From: an uncultured Clostridia bacterium
GTDB lineage: Bacteria; Bacillota; Clostridia; Oscillospirales; Acutalibacteraceae
Length of the DNA: 64,000 nt
Reading direction: 5' to 3'
Assembly (NCBI GenBank): GCA_946500295.1
Contig: CAMMVF010000012.1
Span: forward strand, 1-64,000
In this document: positions 53,361 through 62,010 of the stretch, in pieces
How the letters are laid out: each line of letters begins with the position of its first letter
Numbering within the stretch: the first letter of the stretch is position 1
Position numbers and translations under genes: made by a program
The notes under the pieces: generated by a model
Databases searched by the model: none
The model's input: the letters and a program-made list of their open reading frames with translations, nothing else
Told to the model about the DNA's origin: nothing

Positions 53361-53600
53361 AGAGAACACCCCTTATTCTAATATATAAAAGCAATCAGGT
53401 AAAGTCTTAATCCTTAATATATTATGAATAATGGCGGTTGTGCGTGAGAGCATAGGCGACGAATAGAGATTGTTTGACAGGTGCAATGTCACATTTGGTT
53501 AGTAAATATTTCACTACACCAACGGCATAATCTCCCCTGCGACGGTTGCAATCGTCGCAGGCATGATCAAACGAGCTTGTCACTCGGGCGAAGATTTAAA
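53361..53600. other. Interval between murA and murG
   Basis: The interval holds repeat copy D and, on the minus strand, TTTACC-17 bp-TAGAAT (53375-53403), a possible murA promoter. Its predicted start would fall almost inside the murA ribosome-binding site, so I hold it only weakly. Confidence 0.35.
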
Positions 53601-53601
53601 T
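53531..53601 (-). repeat. Modular stem-loop repeat, copy D (71 bp, truncated)
   Basis: It keeps the ATTTAAAT end, the TGATCAAACGAGCTTGTCA hairpin, the GCGACGGTTGCAATCGTCGC hairpin and a trace of CTCCCC; the rest is lost. Its ATTTAAAT end abuts the murG stop codon. Confidence 0.8.
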
Positions 53602-54731
53602 TATTTTTTGGCTGTACCGTTTAACACTGTACGAATAACGGAGTATATCCTGTCATTAGCATCTACAATAGCCATCTTTCCTGCGTTTTGAGAGTATTCC
53701 TTCAGTCTCTCCTTGTCGCTTAAAATCTCATCGACAAGCTTTATAACCTTTTCTCCGTCAAGCTCGCTTTCCTCTATTATAAACGCCGCTTTTGCCTTTA
53801 CCATTGACATGGCATTATGGTACTGATGATTTTCGGCGACATTTGGAGACGGAATTAAAATTGCCGGCTTGCCCTGAACCTGGAGCTCACTTAAAGTTAT
53901 AGCTCCCGCTCGGCAGATGACCAGGTCGGCTGCCGCAAGACATACAGGCATATTGTTGATATACTCTCTGATATCGAGGTTGGGACATTTGTCCGGCTCA
54001 ATGCCCTTTTGACGAAGAAGATCCGGAAACCATTTTCCGTATTGACCATAGGCGTGAATAATCTGGTATTTTCCGTCCTTGCCGCTTCTGGCTATCAAGT
54101 CGGCAACTCCCTCATTTATTTTTCTCGCACCGAGGCTGCCTCCAAAAGAAAGAATGACCGGTCTATCATCAAGTCCCAGCGCCTTCCTGGAGGTCTCCCT
54201 GCCCGCTGTGATAATTTCCCCTCTTACAGGATTTCCGGTGGTAACAAAGTGACAAGAATCACTCAGATAATTTTTCGCATAGGGATTTGCAAGCATTACC
54301 TTTTGCACCTTTTTTGAAAGCATCTTTGTAGTGACGCCCGGGAAAGCGTTTTGCTCGTGAATAACAGCCGGGATGCCGAGCTTTACTGCAGCTCTGATTA
54401 CAGGGCCGCTGACATATCCGCCAGTACCTATACAGATATCCGGCTTAAACTCTTTGATTATTTTTTTTGCATCCGCTGTGGAGGAAATAGCTCTTTTCAG
54501 CGTGATGATGTTATCCTTTATTGCACCAGGAGAAAGACTTCTTCTGAAACCAGATATCTTTATTGTTTTCAGCTCATATCCCGCTTGGGCTACAAGCCGC
54601 TCCTCCATTCCTCCCTTCGCTCCTACATAGAGGATTTCACATTTCGGATCCTTATCCTTCAGATATCCGGCTATGGCAAGAGCCGGATTAATGTGGCCGG
54701 CTGTTCCGCCGCCGGCAAAAATAACGCGCAT
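53601..54731 (-). CDS. murG: UDP-GlcNAc:lipid I transferase
   Basis: The protein has 376 residues. FAGGGTAGHINPALAIAGYL (glycine-rich loop), GTGGYVSGPVIRAA, SFGGSLGAR and CRAGAITLSELQ followed by GKPAILIPSPNVAENHQ are the MurG motifs. It completes lipid II at the inner membrane face. It is flanked by repeat copies D (stop) and E (start). Ribosome-binding site AAGGGGG. Confidence 0.97.
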   Translation of the reverse strand: MRVIFAGGGTAGHINPALAIAGYLKDKDPKCEILYVGAKGGMEERLVAQAGYELKTIKISGFRRSLSPGAIKDNIITLKRAISSTADAKKIIKEFKPDICIGTGGYVSGPVIRAAVKLGIPAVIHEQNAFPGVTTKMLSKKVQKVMLANPYAKNYLSDSCHFVTTGNPVRGEIITAGRETSRKALGLDDRPVILSFGGSLGARKINEGVADLIARSGKDGKYQIIHAYGQYGKWFPDLLRQKGIEPDKCPNLDIREYINNMPVCLAAADLVICRAGAITLSELQVQGKPAILIPSPNVAENHQYHNAMSMVKAKAAFIIEESELDGEKVIKLVDEILSDKERLKEYSQNAGKMAIVDANDRIYSVIRTVLNGTAKK

Positions 54732-54758
54732 GATTATCCCCCTTATCCTTCTTTATGT

Positions 54759-54926
54759 ATTTAAATCTTCGCCTGCGTGACACGCTCGTTTGATCACGTC
54801 TGCGACGATTGCAACCGTCGCCGGGGAGCTTTGCTCCTCAGGGTTTCGGTGGGGATTATAACTCCCGCCGAAGCCCTGAATATCCCCGCCGCCTACAGGG
54901 GCGAGGACATCGGCGACTTGGTTATA
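54759..54926 (+). repeat. Modular stem-loop repeat, copy E (full length)
   Basis: 168 bp, with the same order of modules as copy A. It lies between the ftsW stop codon (12 bp away) and murG start (28 bp away). Read on the minus strand it encodes MIKRACHAGEDLN, the same peptide as in copy F. Confidence 0.9.
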
Positions 54927-54937
54927 CTTCCTGCTTA

Positions 54938-56227
54938 TCAAGCTTTATTCATATTTGCACTCCTCGATACTGACAAAACTATGCCCATTTGCATAAGAAT
55001 CATTATAAGTGATGAACCGCCGTAGCTGAAAAACGGCAGGCTGATACCTGTGTTCGGCAGCCAGTCGGTAATAACAAAGATGTTGAGGACCACCTGAATT
55101 CCAACCTGAGCCGTAAGGCCCGCAGCAAGCAAGGTGCCAAAGCGATCCTTAGCTCTCATAGCGATTACAAATCCTCTCCAGACAAGCAGTCCGAAAAGAA
55201 TCAATATTATTATTGCACCGACAAGACCCAACTCCTCACAGACTATAGCAAAAACGAAGTCGTTTTGAGGTTCCGGAAGATAGAGGTACTTTTGCCTCGA
55301 CTGTCCGAGTCCAAGCCCCAAAAGTCCGCCTGAGCCAATGGCATAAAGGGAGTTTCTCGTCTGCCAGGTATCCTGCCACATTGAGTCATCTACATATTCC
55401 AGCGCTTTGCCCCAGCCGTCCATTCTCTCCATAGCATAGCCGAGTTTATCAGTGACCGCCAAAACCAACACTACGCCTACCAAAACTCCTCCGATTATGA
55501 GAAACCATCTGAGCTTTCCTCCATAGAGTAAAACCATCAGAGCCGTCAGAATTCCGATGATAACTATGCCGGAATAGTGAGGCTCAAGGTACAAGAGCAC
55601 AGCCGTAACTCCAAAAATAACCAACGGAGGAAGCGCGCCGTACTTAAAAGTTTGCACTCTCTTGTGCTGGTAAGCTCCCCAGTGGGCAAGAAAGATGATA
55701 ATAGCAAACTTCATAATCTCCGACGGCTGAATATTGAAACTGCCGACCCCTATCCAACGCTTTACACCGGTACCGGTTGCAGACGGCAAAATCAGCACCA
55801 CTATCATCGCGAGGATTCCCAGCGGAAGTATTATGAGCGACAGCTTTTTTAAGTATTCGTAATTCAGATAAGACATAAAGAACATTACGCCTATTCCTAC
55901 AGTGGCAAAAATCAGCTGACGAATAAGATAATAGTAGCTGTTGCTCTCACTGTAATAGGCTACGGGGTAGCTGGCGGAAAACATCATTATTATTCCACAC
56001 ACGAGCAACACAAGCACCAAAATTAAAAACGGCATATCCAAGCCGATTCCTATTCTGAATGCCTTGGTTTTACTTTTTGAACGCTCACGCACTCGGGTTT
56101 GGGACAACCGCCTGTGCTGAATATCCTCAATCGGGATTGCATATTTGTCCGGCATATCTGCCGATGCCTTTTTAATACGCCCGTTAGGCTGCTTCTTCCT
56201 GTAGTTTTTGGAGCGTAACAAATCCAT
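54938..56227 (-). CDS. ftsW: SEDS-family FtsW/SpoVE glycosyltransferase
   Basis: The protein has 429 residues. A basic cytoplasmic extension of about 65 residues precedes ten or so transmembrane segments. SEDS motifs include ASYPVAYYSES, GVGSFNIQPSEIMKFAIIIFLA, LLGLGLGQSRQKYLYLPEPQNDFVFAIVCEELG and NTGISLPFFSYGGSSL. It polymerises glycan strands with the class B PBP encoded upstream. FtsW and SpoVE cannot be separated by sequence alone. Confidence 0.93.
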   Translation of the reverse strand: MDLLRSKNYRKKQPNGRIKKASADMPDKYAIPIEDIQHRRLSQTRVRERSKSKTKAFRIGIGLDMPFLILVLVLLVCGIIMMFSASYPVAYYSESNSYYYLIRQLIFATVGIGVMFFMSYLNYEYLKKLSLIILPLGILAMIVVLILPSATGTGVKRWIGVGSFNIQPSEIMKFAIIIFLAHWGAYQHKRVQTFKYGALPPLVIFGVTAVLLYLEPHYSGIVIIGILTALMVLLYGGKLRWFLIIGGVLVGVVLVLAVTDKLGYAMERMDGWGKALEYVDDSMWQDTWQTRNSLYAIGSGGLLGLGLGQSRQKYLYLPEPQNDFVFAIVCEELGLVGAIIILILFGLLVWRGFVIAMRAKDRFGTLLAAGLTAQVGIQVVLNIFVITDWLPNTGISLPFFSYGGSSLIMILMQMGIVLSVSRSANMNKA

Positions 56228-56254
56228 TATAACACCACCGTAGTTTAATATTAC

Positions 56255-57262
56255 TTATGCTATTTGACTTAATCCGAACAAGGTTATCAGCACCGCAAAA
56301 ATCCCGCACACAGCTGTAGCAACGCTGAAAACCACAACAATTCTGACCTCTGACCAGCCGCACTTCTCGAAATGATGGTGAATGGGACTCATTTTGAAAA
56401 GCCGCTTACCATTGGTCAGTTTAAAGTATGTAACCTGTATGACTACAGATAGCATTTCAAGTATAAACGGAGCTGCCGCTACCAGCAGCAAAAGCGGAAG
56501 GTCGATTGAAAAAGCGAGCGAACAGAGATAACCTCCGAGGAAAAGAGAGCCGACATCTCCCATGACAACCTTTGCAGGGTGGAGATTCCACAGCAAAAAG
56601 CCCAAACAACCGCCTGCTAAAGCCGATGCTGCTATCCCCGTACACTGCGTCTTCATTATAGCTGCCAGCAGCATAAACGTGAGGCAGCAAAAAAATGACA
56701 TAGTTCCCACAAGTCCGTCTGTCCCGTCGCTAATACCTACTGCGTTGACGACAGCCACGATACCTATAGCTGAAAGTATCCAGTAAAAAACACCCAAATC
56801 GTAAATACCGAAATACGGAACAACTATGTTGCTGGTTACTCCTAATAAGTACAGAACTAAAAGATAAGCAGAGGCTACAAAAAATTGAAGAATAAGCTTG
56901 TGTTTAACTTTGAGCCCGTGCTCTCTTTTCTTTTTTACCTTTATATAATCATCGGCAAAGCCTATTCCACCAAAGGCGAGCGCCATTGCAAGACCTGCCA
57001 CTACCTTTAGAGTATCCTTGTCATAGCTTTCAAAATAAGAAAACAAAAACACGCACACTATTGAGGTTACAACACTGGCAAGTATAAATATCAGTCCGCC
57101 CATAGTCGGGATTCCCTGTTTGTTATGATGCCATGTAGAACCTTCCCCTTGAATTGTCTGTACGAAGCCGCGGCTTCTCAGCTTCGGCACGAGCCAGCGT
57201 CCGAAAAACGCCGATATTATAAACGAGGCCACTGCGCTGCCAAGCACCCAACCTGTATTCAT
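56255..57262 (-). CDS. mraY: Second MraY-type phospho-MurNAc-pentapeptide transferase
   Basis: The protein has 335 residues and is a tandem paralogue of the next gene. It opens NTGWVLGSAVASF and keeps GFADDYIKVKKKREHGL (double Asp), GDVGSLFLGG (Asp) and SPIHHHFEKCGWSE. The substrate loop reads NAVGISDGTDGLVG, where typical MraY has NLTDGLDG; the Asn is Gly. The MGDTGS motif is MGDVGS. The catalytic acids remain but these changes may alter substrate choice. It occupies the position commonly held by murD. Confidence 0.9.
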   Translation of the reverse strand: MNTGWVLGSAVASFIISAFFGRWLVPKLRSRGFVQTIQGEGSTWHHNKQGIPTMGGLIFILASVVTSIVCVFLFSYFESYDKDTLKVVAGLAMALAFGGIGFADDYIKVKKKREHGLKVKHKLILQFFVASAYLLVLYLLGVTSNIVVPYFGIYDLGVFYWILSAIGIVAVVNAVGISDGTDGLVGTMSFFCCLTFMLLAAIMKTQCTGIAASALAGGCLGFLLWNLHPAKVVMGDVGSLFLGGYLCSLAFSIDLPLLLLVAAAPFILEMLSVVIQVTYFKLTNGKRLFKMSPIHHHFEKCGWSEVRIVVVFSVATAVCGIFAVLITLFGLSQIA

Positions 57263-57320
57263 CTTTCTACCTCCGATATCTTTACGTTACCCTGCCCGGT
57301 AAAGCAGACAAAACATTATG

Positions 57321-58343
57321 TTATACAAATGTAATTCCAAATCCGAATATAACAATTAAAACCGAAGCAATGGCGCAAATCCCGGTAAATAAGCCGAACA
57401 CTATTACTATCTTTACCTCTGACCAGCCGCACATCTCGAAGTGGTGGTGAATTGGGCTCATTTTAAACAGGCGCTTACCGTGGGTCAGCTTAAAGTAGGT
57501 CACCTGAAGTACAACTGAGAGCATTTCAATAAGATAAGGCAGAGCTATCAAGATCAAAATAATCGGTTTGTTCATTGCATAAGCGAGCGCACAAATATAA
57601 CCTCCGAGATAAAGTGAGCCTGTGTCGCCCATGAACACCTTGGCAGGGTGGAAATTCCAAATTAAAAAACCTAAACAGCCACCCGCCAATGCAGATGCCA
57701 TGATACCGCTGCACTGCATTTGCAAAACCGAGGACAAAAGCATAAATCCGAGTGCAACGAAAAATGACTCAGAACCGACCAGTCCGTCAATTCCATCGGA
57801 AAGATTCACTGCGTTTACAACACCGACAATAGCGATGGCCGAGAGTATCCAATAAAAGACTCCCAGGTCAAAACCGCCGATAAACGGAATCTCTATGACG
57901 CTGCTGCCACCGAGAATATAAAGAGTAAGAAGATATGCGGCCGCTATGGCAAATTGAAGCACAAGCTTTTGCTTGGCAGTGAGTCCCAGGTTTCTCTTCT
58001 TGACAACCTTAATATAATCGTCAATAAATCCTACAGCTCCATATGCCACAGCCATAAAAACTCCTGCTATTACTCTGCCCATGTCGCCGAGCGCAGTCGG
58101 ACTGCCTCCTGCCGTGAGATAGAATAAAATGACACAGATAAGAGTAGTGACTACCGAACCCAAAATGAACATGAACCCGCCCATAGTCGGCGTACCCTGC
58201 TTTTTTTCATGCCACTTGGGACCATCCTCAAGTATCGTCTGACCGAAGTGAACCTTTTTCAGAAAAGGAACAAGCCACTTTCCAAATAAGGCTGCTATCG
58301 CAAAGGAAGCCACCGCGCTTCCGAGTACCCATCCTACATTCAT
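57321..58343 (-). CDS. mraY: Phospho-MurNAc-pentapeptide transferase
   Basis: The protein has about 340 residues from ATG 58343 (MNVGWVLGS), with GGAGG 8 bases upstream. Ten hydrophobic segments; motifs GFIDDYIKVVKKRNLGL, NAVNLSDGIDGLVG (canonical), MGDTGSLYLGG and SPIHHHFEMCGWSE. It transfers phospho-MurNAc-pentapeptide to undecaprenyl phosphate to form lipid I. This copy has the classical residues and is likely the housekeeping enzyme. Confidence 0.96.
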   Translation of the reverse strand: MNVGWVLGSAVASFAIAALFGKWLVPFLKKVHFGQTILEDGPKWHEKKQGTPTMGGFMFILGSVVTTLICVILFYLTAGGSPTALGDMGRVIAGVFMAVAYGAVGFIDDYIKVVKKRNLGLTAKQKLVLQFAIAAAYLLTLYILGGSSVIEIPFIGGFDLGVFYWILSAIAIVGVVNAVNLSDGIDGLVGSESFFVALGFMLLSSVLQMQCSGIMASALAGGCLGFLIWNFHPAKVFMGDTGSLYLGGYICALAYAMNKPIILILIALPYLIEMLSVVLQVTYFKLTHGKRLFKMSPIHHHFEMCGWSEVKIVIVFGLFTGICAIASVLIVIFGFGITFV

Positions 58344-58384
58344 CTTTTGTACCTCCATACTTTTAATTTCAAGTAATATTAATC

Positions 58385-60637
58385 TTACATAACCGCATTA
58401 TTTCCGTAGTTTGCAGAGGTGGTAAAGGTAAGGGTTATAACTGTTCCTTCAGCTACCGTCTCGCCTGCTGCCACACTCTGATTGAGCACTACTCCCTCGC
58501 TTGCTCCTGAAATACCGGAGACGCTGATGTTGAGGTTATATGCCGCTGCAACCGAATTCGCCTCAGCAAGTGTGTAGCCAGAGAAGTCCGGCACCTCTAC
58601 CGACGTGTTACTTACCTCATCCAGGCTGGTGTAGAGAACCACTGTACCGCCCTGAGGTATTCTCGTGGAGGCGGCGGGAATCTGAGCCTCGACAGTATCA
58701 CCGTCACCTTTGACAATGCAGGTATAGCCGTCGGATTCCACCTTTGACTTTGCCTCGTCCACTCCAAGTGCCAAATAGGAATTTGCAGTGGTATCCATCT
58801 GTGCTATCTCCTCGTCTGTATATTGTGTACTGACCTCGAGATAGGGCATTACCTCGCTCATAATCTGAGAGAAAACGGGGGCAGCAACCGCCGAGCCGTA
58901 GTAGTTATTTCCAAGCGGAGTATCAAAGTAAACCAGAAGGCAAACCTCCGGGTCATCGGCCGGAGCAAATCCACAGAATGAAGCGATGTAGTCGTCTATT
59001 CCGTCATCATTTGCATCATATAGCTTCTCTGACGTACCGGTCTTGCCCGCTACCCTGTAACCAGCTACATAGCTGTTTTTAGCCGAACCTTCTTTTGCAT
59101 TAAGCTCCAGTATCTCACTGAGTTTTTCACAGGTTTCCTCTGATACCACCTGACGCTTAACCATCTTGTCAGTGGATTTTACGACATTGCCGTCGGCATC
59201 TAAAACCTGCTTTACAACATAGGGCTGCAAAAGCTCTCCGCCGTTGGCTACTGCTGAAATAGCTGCAACCATTTGTATAGGAGTTACTGATACACCCTGA
59301 CCGAAGGAAGCTACTGCCAAGTCCAAGTCAGTCATCTCTCCATCAGAATTAAAAAATAAACCGCTCGCCTCGCCGGGTAAATCAATACCAGTTGTTGTGT
59401 TAAATCCAAAGGCTTGGAAATATTTCCAGAAATTCTGCTTACCTATTCCGGCTCCTATCTGCATGAAGGCAGGGTTGCATGAATTACATACTGCTTGGGC
59501 AAAGGTTTGAGTCCCGTGTCCGCTTGTGTTGTGACATCTAATGACACCTGCATTTTCAACCGGTTTGTATGAACCTGTGCAGGTGAAGGTGGACTCATCA
59601 TTTACAGTATTTTCCTCCAATGCCATAGCCGCAGTTATAACTTTGAAAACCGAGCCGGGATAGTAGGTATCGCTGACCGCCTTATTTCTCCACTGAGAAG
59701 ATTGGGCCTCGTACTCGGCGTTTTGCTTTTCTGTACCTACAAGTAAATCAATCTGCGCCCGTGTTTGGTCATCAGCTATGGTATAAGGATCGTTCAAGTC
59801 GTATCCACCCTCGACCGCCATGCCGAGAATAGCTCCCGTATCTACGTCCATCATAATTGCAACAGCCCTGTTAGCAACTTTATTTTCAAGTATTCCCTGC
59901 TCAAGATACTTTTCCATAATGTGCTGTATAGTTTCATCAATTGTGAGCACCAGACTGTTTCCATCCACGGCGTCAACCTTTTGCTCGTAATTAAACGGCA
60001 TCTCCACACCGTAGGGACCCTTTGCCGTGACAAGTCTTCCGGGCGTTCCGGTCAGCTCATCATCATATTCATACTCAAGCCCCGAAAGTCCCTGATCCTC
60101 GCTGCCGGTAAAACCGATAACAGCTGAGGCAAAATCGTTGTACGGATAGTAGCGCTTATAGTCCTCAAGCAAATCTATGACTCCGCTAATTCCGTGTTCT
60201 TCTTCTATTGTATCCATAAATTCCAAAATCTCATCTCGGGTGTCGCTTTCGATCTGACGCTTTACGACCGAGTAGTAGGAATTTTCCTTGGTCTTTTCAT
60301 ATACGCTTTCCTGGTCAAGCCCCAGTATTTCGGACAGTCCTTTTGAAACTATGGTTCTATCTGCGTCGCTTTCAAAGCTGTTTGGTGAGAGCACTACCTT
60401 CCACACCGTAGCGCTTTGCGCCAAAACCTTACCGTTGGTATCATAGATAGTTCCCCTTCGCGCGCTGATAGTGGTATCGTTAAGCTGCTGTTCAACAGCG
60501 GCCTGCTGTAGAGTCTCACCCTCTACGATAGTTAACTGCGACAATCGAAAGGCAACCGTACCAAAACCGAGCACCAAAATACACAGCATTATTACCATAC
60601 ATCGGCGCATCAACTTTGATTTAGAACTGCTGGACAT
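58385..60637 (-). CDS. spoVD: Class B penicillin-binding protein with PASTA domains (SpoVD/PBP2B type)
   Basis: The protein has about 750 residues from ATG 60637 (MSSSSKSKLMRR), preceded by AAAGGGG. The ORF-track start lies in repeat copy F. One transmembrane helix near residues 12-30, then the pedestal domain, then the transpeptidase domain: YPGSVFKV (SxxK), NSCNPAF (SxN) and GKTGTSE (KTG). Directly after KTG is DANDDGIDDY, resembling a calcium loop. Two PASTA domains end the protein. It cross-links septal or spore peptidoglycan. Confidence 0.94.
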   Translation of the reverse strand: MSSSSKSKLMRRCMVIMLCILVLGFGTVAFRLSQLTIVEGETLQQAAVEQQLNDTTISARRGTIYDTNGKVLAQSATVWKVVLSPNSFESDADRTIVSKGLSEILGLDQESVYEKTKENSYYSVVKRQIESDTRDEILEFMDTIEEEHGISGVIDLLEDYKRYYPYNDFASAVIGFTGSEDQGLSGLEYEYDDELTGTPGRLVTAKGPYGVEMPFNYEQKVDAVDGNSLVLTIDETIQHIMEKYLEQGILENKVANRAVAIMMDVDTGAILGMAVEGGYDLNDPYTIADDQTRAQIDLLVGTEKQNAEYEAQSSQWRNKAVSDTYYPGSVFKVITAAMALEENTVNDESTFTCTGSYKPVENAGVIRCHNTSGHGTQTFAQAVCNSCNPAFMQIGAGIGKQNFWKYFQAFGFNTTTGIDLPGEASGLFFNSDGEMTDLDLAVASFGQGVSVTPIQMVAAISAVANGGELLQPYVVKQVLDADGNVVKSTDKMVKRQVVSEETCEKLSEILELNAKEGSAKNSYVAGYRVAGKTGTSEKLYDANDDGIDDYIASFCGFAPADDPEVCLLVYFDTPLGNNYYGSAVAAPVFSQIMSEVMPYLEVSTQYTDEEIAQMDTTANSYLALGVDEAKSKVESDGYTCIVKGDGDTVEAQIPAASTRIPQGGTVVLYTSLDEVSNTSVEVPDFSGYTLAEANSVAAAYNLNISVSGISGASEGVVLNQSVAAGETVAEGTVITLTFTTSANYGNNAVM

Positions 60638-61162
60638 TGTATTTCCCCTTTCACAATTAGTTCCCTTAAGCTTCTTATTTAAATCTTCGCCTGCGTGACA
60701 AGCTCGTTTGATCACGCCTGCGATGATTGCAACCGTCGCCGGGGAGCTTTGCTCCTCAGGATTTCGGCGGGGAATTAAACCTCACCGAAAGACTGAATGG
60801 AATCCGCCGCCTACTAAGGCGGGGAACATCGGCGACTTGGTTATATATATGAAGGGAGGGTAGATTGACAACTGTTTTTCCTATATTATATGTATATAAA
60901 TACAGACTCCTCGCATATTCTCAATTCGTTCAAAAGCGATTTATCTCAAGCTTTTATCGACTGATTTCAAAACCAATATTCATAAGCAAGCCTCGACACT
61001 GTTGAGCAAAATGCGACAATAGCCATAAACAGCAAAAAAGGTTGCAACAACACAAACCAGCGACAAATAGAGTTTTTCAATTTCTGCCACTGATTTGCTC
61101 GGGGTAAGCCCCGTGTTACAACCGCTTGTTTTTCACTTAATTTATTTTGTACCCAAAACGGA
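60638..61162. other. Interval between the PBP gene and ftsL
   Basis: The 525 bases hold repeat copy F and about 300 bases of unexplained sequence. A minus-strand ORF (60967-61203, up to 78 aa) begins inside ftsL without a ribosome-binding site; it ends in a hydrophobic helix (LLQPFLLFMAIVAFCSTV). I cannot support it as a gene. A short CGGGG-TAAG-CCCCG hairpin lies near 61100. Confidence 0.4.
60677..60846 (+). repeat. Modular stem-loop repeat, copy F (full length)
   Basis: 170 bp, ATTTAAATCTTCGCC to CTTGGTTATAT. Some stems carry mismatched changes (for example TTTCGGCGGGG with CCTCACCGAAA). It lies 39 bases upstream of the PBP start codon; its minus-strand reading MIKRACHAGEDLN is the source of the false N-terminus in the ORF track. 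Confidence 0.9.
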
Positions 61163-61675
61163 TTAAGACCACAAGCCCGCAATAGCCTGTGCGATGGACT
61201 CAAAAATATTTGAGCTCTGATCCCCGCTTACCTCAGCCTTATCTCCATCTGAAAGCTTTATGTACTCCTTTTGATAGCTGTCAGCTTTGGTCATGCCAAG
61301 CTGAGACTCAGCATACTGCTCTACCTTATCGGTTGAAAGCTTAGAGTCAATCTTCATTTGTAACTGAGTGTACAGGCTCTCCTGATCAGAAAGTGCAGTA
61401 CTGGCATTGCTTATCTGCTGGTTAAGCTCGGTAAGCTGCACCTGCCCATGGATAATAACGGCAACTGTCACGGTGATTACCGCTCCCATTACCACACCGG
61501 TAAAAATCTTCACAGGATTGCGCTTAGATCTTCTGTTTTTTATTAAATCCTCTTCAGGTAAACTGACAACATTATGTTTTCTTCTATAAACTCTTCTTTG
61601 CTCTTCAGCTCTTTGTTCAGCCGTCGTTTCAAAGAGGCTGATATCGTAGGCCACGCTTCTTCCGTTTAAAGCCAT
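61163..61675 (-). CDS. ftsL: FtsL-like division protein
   Basis: The protein has 170 residues. A basic cytoplasmic part (RRVYRRKHNVVSL) leads to one transmembrane helix (IFTGVVMGAVITVTVAVII, near 60-78) and an extracytoplasmic coiled coil (LTELNQQISNASTALSDQES), ending with QLGMTKADSYQKEYI, a typical FtsL closing motif. Its place between rsmH and the PBP gene supports the call. Ribosome-binding site AGGTGTAAA. Confidence 0.85.
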   Translation of the reverse strand: MALNGRSVAYDISLFETTAEQRAEEQRRVYRRKHNVVSLPEEDLIKNRRSKRNPVKIFTGVVMGAVITVTVAVIIHGQVQLTELNQQISNASTALSDQESLYTQLQMKIDSKLSTDKVEQYAESQLGMTKADSYQKEYIKLSDGDKAEVSGDQSSNIFESIAQAIAGLWS

Positions 61676-62010
61676 TTTTTACACCTCTAAATAAATAACC
61701 CGAAAACTCCAACTTTCCAGTGGAATTTTAATTGTAATTAAATTGTTAATGTTGATAATAATTATACCGGCCCGAAACACTCTGGAACTATAAAAACGCC
61801 GAATTAAAGCTAAAATACCGTTTTAACAGCAAGTAACAAAATCGTAATAATTGTAACCAATCCAAATCAATCGGCATTTTAGACAATTTTTTCATTATTC
61901 ACTATATCTTGGAGTGAAATTTCTAAAATTTAGCCTTAATTTCACTATATATAGTTTACTACTTTCCATAGTAAATGTCAAAGCCTTTTTTAGTACAATT
62001 TACAATATTG
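61676..62010. other. Long leader between rsmH and ftsL
   Basis: The 335 bases are AT-rich and non-coding. They contain a promoter (61953-61981) and an inverted repeat GTGAAATT (61914) / AATTTCAC (61938). No gene is seen. Confidence 0.5.
61953..61981 (-). promoter_or_regulatory. Internal dcw promoter before ftsL
   Basis: On the minus strand, TTGACA, 17 bp, TAAACT, about 280 bases upstream of ftsL. Confidence 0.55.

Noticed and set aside
60967-61203. Minus-strand ORF of 78 aa with a hydrophobic end
   Set aside because: It begins inside ftsL with no ribosome-binding site and no recognised homology; noted only in the interval entry.
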